From contig AP031351.1 in assembly GCA_037833965.1 (NCBI GenBank), positions 23,386,501-23,450,500 on the forward strand: a stretch of 64,000 bases of DNA, read 5' to 3'. The translations under genes and the position numbers were made by a program. Source of the stretch: Marchantia polymorpha subsp. ruderalis. Taxonomy: Eukaryota > Streptophyta > Marchantiopsida > Marchantiales > Marchantiaceae. Numbering within the stretch: position 1 is the first letter of the stretch; each line of letters starts with the position of its first letter. Below are positions 57,679 to 64,000 of the stretch, in pieces. The notes under the pieces are model-generated. The model was not told where the DNA came from. It saw nothing but the letters and a program-made list of their open reading frames with translations, and searched no databases.

Positions 57679-58107
57679 ATGACTTACAGCATCCACGTGA
57701 GAGTCATTCAGACCAAGCCTTCTGCTTGGTACAGCATCGTGGAGAAGACCGTATGGTACTTCGCCCAAGGCGCAACCTGGAGAGATGTGGACGGAGAGCA
57801 GATCCTGACCATGGGCGAGAGCGGCACTTCTGGTCTGCTGCGCTTCGAAAACCCGCAGGGCGACTTCTTCCTGGTCGCTGTGGGAGTACACAACTACAAG
57901 CGGTGGTGCGACATTGTTCCTGACCTCAAGTCTACAGAAACCGGCACAGCTATCCACCCCACTTACTACGACAACGGGCCCCGAAATGAGATGCTGTGGA
58001 AGCAGCTGGCAAGCATTGAGAAGAAAACGTCCAAGGGCGAGAACATCAAGGTTGACTACTACAAGGAGGACGGAAACAATCTGTTTGCCACAATCACCAT
58101 CACTTAA
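57679..58107 (+). CDS. Fungal fruit-body-type lectin D (ABL family), 142 residues
   Basis: Mirror copy of lectin C. It differs at residue 136 (Phe here, Tyr in C; codon TTT for TAC, two base changes) and at one silent base. All landmarks (SGTSGLLRF, GVHNYKRWCDIV, Ile113 in place of the Tyr of A/B) are the same. Intronless, no targeting signal. The ATG is supported by its position 129 bp after the TATA box and by the shared start of the 23.4-kb fragment. Near-identity to C suggests a recent duplication or gene conversion between arms. Confidence 0.9.
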   Translation: MTYSIHVRVIQTKPSAWYSIVEKTVWYFAQGATWRDVDGEQILTMGESGTSGLLRFENPQGDFFLVAVGVHNYKRWCDIVPDLKSTETGTAIHPTYYDNGPRNEMLWKQLASIEKKTSKGENIKVDYYKEDGNNLFATITIT

Positions 58108-58389
58108 GCTTGGGGCTGAGACCAACAACGTCTGATGCTGCTGATGGTGTTTAGTCTGCCATGATTCTCGCACTAGTGCAGGATTGCCGATCTACACCTT
58201 AGGCAGATCAGAATGCGTCGAGAAGTTCCTGCTTAGAGTTCGTGTTGGAAACCATCAGACGTATAGTTTCACTTGAGCTTACTTTCAGTTCAACTTCCTC
58301 ACACTCTTGGTAGCAACCGGCTGCTACCCAAGATGTGAGGACAGAAATCATGTCTGTGGTGAAAAGTTTTCTCCTGAGAAAATGTGAGC

Positions 58390-58395
58390 AATAAA
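58390..58395 (+). terminator. Polyadenylation signal of lectin D
   Basis: AATAAA about 283 bp after the stop, in the sequence GAGCAATAAAGTGGG. It is conserved after genes B and C. Confidence 0.5.
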
Positions 58396-59754
58396 GTGGG
58401 TTTTTCGTTGTTACAAATGTCTCAGTCTCTGGACTCGTTCAGAACTTATAGAAGTGACATATTTGAACATAGAGTGTAACATGCGTTCTTTAGACCTTCA
58501 GTAGCATTCGCTTAATGCTTAAAGAATTTGATGAATATCACTGCAGTGGTGCAACACTATTCAAGGGAAACTGAATCTCCAAAGCAGATTGATTCGCAGA
58601 GAATATCTGATGAACAGCTGCTTAGTTTTTGTCCACAACTGTATACCTCGTTCAAAGCCCATTTGTCAAGTGGAGAGTATGCCGTGCTTTGAAAATTACT
58701 CATAATGAATCCTAAGAAAGTTAAACTTATCTGATTCAATCATGTGTACTGAAACTATATTGAAGGACTAGGAGTAATCCTGTAGCCTTAAACTACTAAA
58801 TTCAACTTCAATGCTTTATATTACCAAATCTATTCTTTCAGCATTTGTTCCATGAAAGAAATTGTGACAGCTCCTCCGTGATTAATTAATGAAACCTGAG
58901 ATATTTGTGTAAGCATCCATGATCTGCGTCTTAACACTGAAATATTCTTGCATGCAAATAAACTTGAAACAAATTATACGGATATCAATTCTTCATAATT
59001 TGTGATCACACGTTGTCACTTACGTCGGCGCCATGACGTGTAGTCTCTGATGCCCTAGATTCTTTACAAAAACGGAGTTAAAATTTACACTTCTAGGTTT
59101 ATGGTTTTAACTATCTATTCAAACTTACATTTTTGATATATATAAAGAGAGGAAAAAGGAAAATGAAGCACAACGAAGAAGCAAATTCAAAAAAGATAAT
59201 TCTCTAAAGAAGGTGCATGTATCCATACTTAGCAGCATTCCATAACCCAATATAGATAGGTCCAACTCGTTAAGCCAACGTAGCTACATGGCTGGCCGGC
59301 TTGACTGTGCCGAGTCCCTTATATATGGAGCTTAATATCTGTCCAAAACTAATTCTATTTCTTTTTATATCGACTTGATATTACTGGGAGAGGATAACCT
59401 CAGCCGATTTGCTGGTACTGTATATCTTATGCTCCACGTAGACATCTGGAGTGTTTAAAGTAGAAAGAGAAAACCAAATGCTAATTCAAACAATTGCCGA
59501 CATCAACACACAAGAAAAAAACACATGAGATCATATGCAAAGATTCTGATGTTATTTCGGGCTTGGATTTCTGGTCCCTCATCATATCTGTGTTGCAACT
59601 CTCTGTCTTCGTTTAGATAATGTTTTTCTTGTAATTCGCATATTCTAGAAGAATATAAGAGCTTCTTCTGCGCGCTGTGCATTCAGCGGTAGACATGCCT
59701 TACCCCACCCGACAGCAGTCTCCGACAGTGATCTGTTGCACAGGTCCTTCAGCA

Positions 59755-59835
59755 GCTGTTCCTCCACGCCGTGACTAACAGTGGTCAACACGTCTGAAGC
59801 CTTCATGCGAGACCGATCGATAATCTTCAGAGATG
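59755..59835 (+). pseudogene. Degenerate lectin-like 5' end near outer arm edge
   Basis: CAGCTGTTCCTCCACGCCGT followed by GACTAACAGTGG aligns with the lectin 5' UTR CAGCTGCTCCTGCTCGACGC and CGTGACCGTAAGCAG. An ATG at 59808 opens a frame starting MRDRSIIFRDVRASD that soon ends. The mirror copy is at 48870-48945. It is older than the other relics, since only the UTR alignment is convincing. Confidence 0.35.
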
Positions 59836-60114
59836 TGAGAGCGTCAGACGATTATGTTTCCAGCTGGAAGTCATTTTCCAATGAGAATCGAAAATCATCA
59901 TGGAAGAATTGAAGAGACTATTGTACATTAAATGCAATTGTCGTGGATGTCGTAAACGCTGGGTTCATTGGAGGATTGTTCATGTGCATCCAATGATGAC
60001 GTTCTATATCGACGTCCTTACGTATACAATTGAAGGTTTCATTTCTCCGCGTTCAGTTGTAGGATCCTGTAGTATCCAGGCCTTGCGCTTGGTAAAGTGC
60101 GCTCCTTGGTTCTT

Positions 60115-62371
60115 TTAATTTATATTATTTTGATGATAATTCTGGTTTGAACCTAGTGCATAGCGTGCAGAAGAAACCCATATTATATACTGAACCTGAT
60201 AAAGCAATAATGAGACGACACGGCCGAAGTTGGATATACCGCAATAATCCTTGCCACCAACTCCAAACGTACACATACCCAAATTTCTGCTGAACACTCT
60301 TCCAAGCAGTGCATTTACTAACAGTCCAACATCCTTGATTTCAAACGCCAATTAAATATTTTCTGTGCAATAGGCTTAGGATTCCCTCTATGTGTACGCA
60401 AGATAGAAGCATAGGCAGAAACTACATTTGTACTTCTATATTGTCATATCTTCTTGTACCCCCATCTAGAGAAGTAAGTGATCATCCATATCTATCAATA
60501 GCTCTTAAATCTTTACAATATTATGATTGTACGACTTGAACAGGCATATGATAATGAATCTATAAGCAACGCATTTTCGCTTTTCACTTCGATAGACACT
60601 CAAACTAAATGGAAACATTTGTTGATAAAGCCGGGTATATCCATCAGACGTATCCTAAACAAGTTAGGTATGTTTATCTATACCTTAACGCATTCAGTAC
60701 ACACGATACACTACACAGTTGCTTTTTTGCTCATTGATCAATCCCTTATAATAATTGTGAGGAAGTTCTTTGTTTCTTCTAAGTTCTAAGCCAGATTACA
60801 ACTATGTCTTTAGTCATGCCGCAAGCATGACTAAAGAGTCATGCTTGTGGCACTTTCTTTATCCATCCATGGTAAATAGATATCATTGGGATACGGAAGA
60901 TATATATTTTTAAGAGTCAAATGAGATATAATCTATTTCCTCAAGGATTTGGATAATCTCACACCAGTTCACATGGAAGTTCTACTGTGAAAAGTCTATA
61001 AAAACTTTAACTCAATTTATTCCTCTAATAATGTTAAATGCATTTGATATGACAAGTTGAGTTCTTTTGACATAGATGTTACTTTATATTGGTCGTGCTT
61101 TACACATGATATGCTTCTCTCAGTAGAAAAGCTTTATTGCAAGAAAGAATGCTCTACCTTTTTCAGGAGAGAAATGACTTAATTTTGAGCTGTATTTAAT
61201 TTAACTTTGATTAATTAGACTAATAAATAATGGCATTCCTATGTATGATAGCTTGCAATAGCTCTCTGAAAATCGAAAGTAGGTTTTTGTGGTAAATTTT
61301 TTTCATTTCATGTACGTATTCTCACAGCTTTCACATCCATCAAATGCTTGTTTGATTTTTCTTCAAAAATCTTGCCAAATTGATGGAACAATAATAATTA
61401 ACGAGCAATGATAGTAAGCACATCAAAGAGCTTCAGCTTTTGCGATTCAAAATTGCGAAAGACCTAGTTGTATAATGCTTTCCATCAAGGAACCTGCTTT
61501 GCCATGAAGGTAAATCCACATGCTGCGTAGATGCAACTTGGGCGTAGTGAAAGCATTAAGATGAGTTTTTGTTTAAGACAAAATAAATAGAAAATTGCAT
61601 ATTTCCACAACAAGTGACTAGTAAAGCGAGATGGAAAAGTCACACTGAGATGTTAAAATTATGATACCATGGAGCTTGAACTGTGTATGAAAATATTTGA
61701 AGTACAATGATGAGAACCAAGTTGACTTTACCATAATGAAGTTTCTTTCTTATTGAAGCTCAATTGCTCAAAAAATCCACAGAAGATATGAATTTTTCAG
61801 AATGGAATTGTGATCAAACAATTTTTGTAATATTCAAAATGAATAATGATAGATGTGCTAACTCTCAACTTGCCTCACATGAATTTTTGAATAATTGATC
61901 ATGAATCCATAATTAGGTAATTTTCAAAACCTGCATTTCTTTAAAAAAATATTTCACATTTTATTTTCATTCATCATTCACGTTCATTTTTTCAAGAAAT
62001 AGTCAAATATAATTCTTAAACAAAATTTTGATTGATAAAACAAGTTTTCACATATATTTTCTATATATTGTTACTTTTAATTTCTTTATACATCTATAAT
62101 AAAAATTAATTATATATCTTGTGCAACTTACTTCAATGGTAAAAAATCTGATATGCATTTCTATTTCTTGTAAAAATAGTATAGATCAATATATTATTGA
62201 AATATCTACATCTTTAAAAAAAAATCAAAAATTTAATTCAGTACCTGTCATTATGGAGGTTGAAATAAAAATAATATTACAGGTGTAATTAAATGAAATT
62301 TGATTCTCAGTCCTACAAATCAAATCATATTTTGAAACAAATAAATCAAAATTGAACTCATGTTATTTAGA
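60115..62371. other. No recognisable gene; nested hairpin at 60807-60850
   Basis: AT-rich, with short open frames lacking domains (the longest is 88 codons at 60523-60789). At 60807-60837 a perfect 13-bp stem (TCTTTAGTCATGC with its complement) overlaps an alternative stem formed by 60818-60832 with the following AGTCATGCTTGTGGC. Confidence 0.5.
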
Positions 62372-62800
62372 ACTAAAGTAGAGTTTGCTCTAAATCTTTA
62401 TATAATTACTTTAGCATGCACTAGTCATAGTCAGTCATATTAGCGATCCGGCTAATATGACTGACTATGACTAATATTGGTTTGTAGAGAGTAATTGTAT
62501 TAGTTGACAGCGCTATGTCAGCAATCCATATGCTCGTTAGATAAAGATTCAGTGAGTTAGTTAATGTGTTAGTTCAGAGCATCCGTCAATACTCCATGTG
62601 CTTCTTAGTGTTATCTGCCACATCATCCATCCAGTGGGAGTGAAATGGATGATGGTGATAAAATTTTATCTCTTTGTACTTGTTAGAAAGAACAATATAA
62701 GGAAGAGGATATCCATTGGTTACTCTCATCTTTGAAGTTTAAGTTTTCATTTTTGATTGAATTTCTCTTTAAACGCTAGTGTAATAGTAAAAAAATATCT
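62372..62800 (+). mobile_element. Copia-type LTR upstream of copia pol remnant
   Basis: Starts TTAGAACTAAAGTAGAG and ends near CGCTAGTGTAATAG, with AACAATATAAGG as a possible TATA region near 62690. It is homologous to 15943-17147 (without its nested insertion) and to 1604-1858 in reverse. It carries an extra 23-bp inverted copy at 62451-62473. Confidence 0.6.
62422..62473. repeat. Perfect 23-bp inverted repeat with 6-base loop
   Basis: TAGTCATAGTCAGTCATATT plus AGC, then GATCCG, then the exact reverse complement. Other copies of this LTR lack the second half. Confidence 0.9.
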
Positions 62801-62949
62801 TACTTTAGTGTAATAAATTTTTTAACTCGGTTTGAATAAAAGAATAAATTAATGATGTATTACAGTTGTTTGACAATCTTTGGTTTATACTCTCACATCT
62901 ACGGAGCACAAAACTAAATTAGACTCTGCATCTAAGAAATGTTATTTTC

Positions 62950-64000
62950 TTAGATATGCTAGTAACGTGAAAGAGTATAGACTATGGTATCTAGTTGCCT
63001 GTGTTTGTTAGTAAGGATGTTTCTTTCAATGAGTCTGACTTATTGAAAAAGGGGGAGAGTTTTGAGTCTACCTTTACTAACAACGGAAAATGTTTATTCA
63101 CAAATGTTGTTGTGAGTAACTTTGATCATTCTATCACTAATCGTTTGTCACAAGAAGGAGCACCGATGCATGTAGAGAAAGTTCTTGAGGAACATGAATA
63201 ACAAAATAGGTTATTGTTGATGAGCCAATTGCAACAGTTTAAGACGATAAATATCAATCGGAAACGTCTACTATGAGATCATAAAGTCATAGTATAGCTC
63301 CTTAGAGCTTTGATGTTTGGGCCAACTCATGCATTCTCAAAGATTGTGACCTTGATTTTGAGTATGAGTAGTGTGTGGCTATGATCTTGAAAGAATTTGA
63401 ACGTTCTTCATATAGGGAAGTTCAAGCTTTTGGTCAACAAGCTTAAGTGAAATTCTGCTATGGAGCAAGAGATGCAATCACTATTACACAACAAGACTTT
63501 GAAGTTGGTTGAGCTTACTAAGTATCAAACACTAATTGACTAAGTGGATGTACAAGCTTAAAAAAAATCAGCTAGACACAAGGCAAGAATCTTCAAAGCC
63601 AAGTTGGTGGCTAGAGATTTCACACAAGAGAAGGATGTGGATTACAACAAAATTTGTTTCGCTTGTAGCAAAGTATGTTAAAATTCGTTTGGTGTGTGCA
63701 CTAGATGCAATATTCAATCTTGCTATAAACTTGATGGATGTGATTAAAGACTTTTTTTATAGATATTTAGAGGAGTAGATCTACATGAGATAATCATTTG
63801 GCTTTGAGGTTAAAGGCCAGCAGAGGTTGAATTCTAGATTGTTGAAATCACTGTATGGACTAAAGCAAGATACGAGATAGTGTAATACGCGATTTGATGA
63901 GTTCATGAAGGCATAAGGCTTTTTAAGAAGCGTGTATATCCTTGTGTTTACATGAAAAAAGTGAATGATGGGACGTTCAATCTCATTATTTTAGCATTCT
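62950..64000 (+). pseudogene. Ty1/copia pol remnant, integrase C-terminus and RT, runs off the window
   Basis: In shifting frames it reads KEYRLWYL and VSKDVSFNESDLL, the copia segment before RT. Then follow AMEQEMQSLLHNKTLKLVEL, ARIFKAKLVARDFTQEKDVD and YMKKVNDGTFNLIIL, all landmarks of copia reverse transcriptase. Many stops and frameshifts make it dead. Gag, protease and most of integrase are missing between the LTR and this point. Same orientation as the LTR at 62372. Confidence 0.8.

Larger units (their letters stand above)
55675..60114 (-). repeat. Right arm of large inverted repeat (partner 48590-53040)
   Basis: Reverse-complement copy of the left arm, containing lectin gene D. The outer edge lies within AAGGAGCGCACTT (60102-60114); beyond it the sequences are unrelated. 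Differences from the left arm are point changes and short indels. There are more of them outside the lectin coding region than inside it. Confidence 0.85.

Noticed and set aside
59900..60118. 72-codon frame with Cys/Trp residues, mirrored at 48593-48802
   Set aside because: It is present in both arms simply because the arms are near-identical; the two versions differ by replacements and run to the arm edge, with no recognised domain.
1..64000. CRISPR arrays, bacterial operons, rRNA or organellar genes
   Set aside because: No regular spacer-repeat structure, ribosome-binding-site-led gene series, rRNA or plastid/mitochondrial gene sequence was seen; the content is plant nuclear.

Overview
This is nuclear DNA of a land plant, most likely a bryophyte and probably a Marchantia-type liverwort. 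It holds no bacterial-style operons. Most of it is decayed LTR retrotransposons and AT-rich non-coding sequence. Its only clearly intact non-transposon genes are four intronless genes for lectins of the fungal fruit-body (Agaricus bisporus agglutinin, ABL) family. That family is known from fungi and, among plants, from liverworts and mosses, where acquisition from fungi has been proposed. The organism call is an inference from gene content; no database was searched.

Layout. 1-1603 is the 5' end of a GC-rich, hairpin-rich transposable unit on the minus strand, cut by the window edge. 1604-5919 holds a copia-type LTR fragment, two blocks of a hairpin-bearing repeat module and a LINE-like zinc-finger scrap. 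5925-11323 is a complete second copy of the GC-rich unit on the plus strand. It has TG...CA ends and a 5-bp GTGAT target duplication, and carries one 1020-codon gag-like ORF. 15.8-21.3 kb is a dead Ty3/gypsy element. It is split in the RNase H region by a copia-type LTR that itself holds a gypsy-type LTR, and split again by a 1.88-kb relative of the GC-rich unit.

21.4-36.3 kb is a patchwork of old direct segmental duplications. It contains intact lectin genes A and B (minus strand) and several relics of lectin 5' ends. 36.3-48 kb is mostly AT-rich, with a MITE-like element, a 454-bp tandem array, a 41-bp near-perfect palindrome and an isolated GC-rich island. 48.6-60.1 kb is a large inverted repeat: two near-identical arms of about 4.45 kb around a 2.6-kb spacer, each with one lectin gene (C on minus, D on plus, head to head). 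The window ends in a decayed Ty1/copia element.

How it fits together. Lectin pairs A/B and C/D are two subfamilies; each gene has a TATA box about 130-150 bp upstream of its ATG. The genes have multiplied by local duplication and inversion, leaving a trail of 5'-end relics. A and B differ at nine coding bases but only one residue, so they look selected for function. Several perfect palindromes, compared with paralogous copies, look like fold-back insertions.
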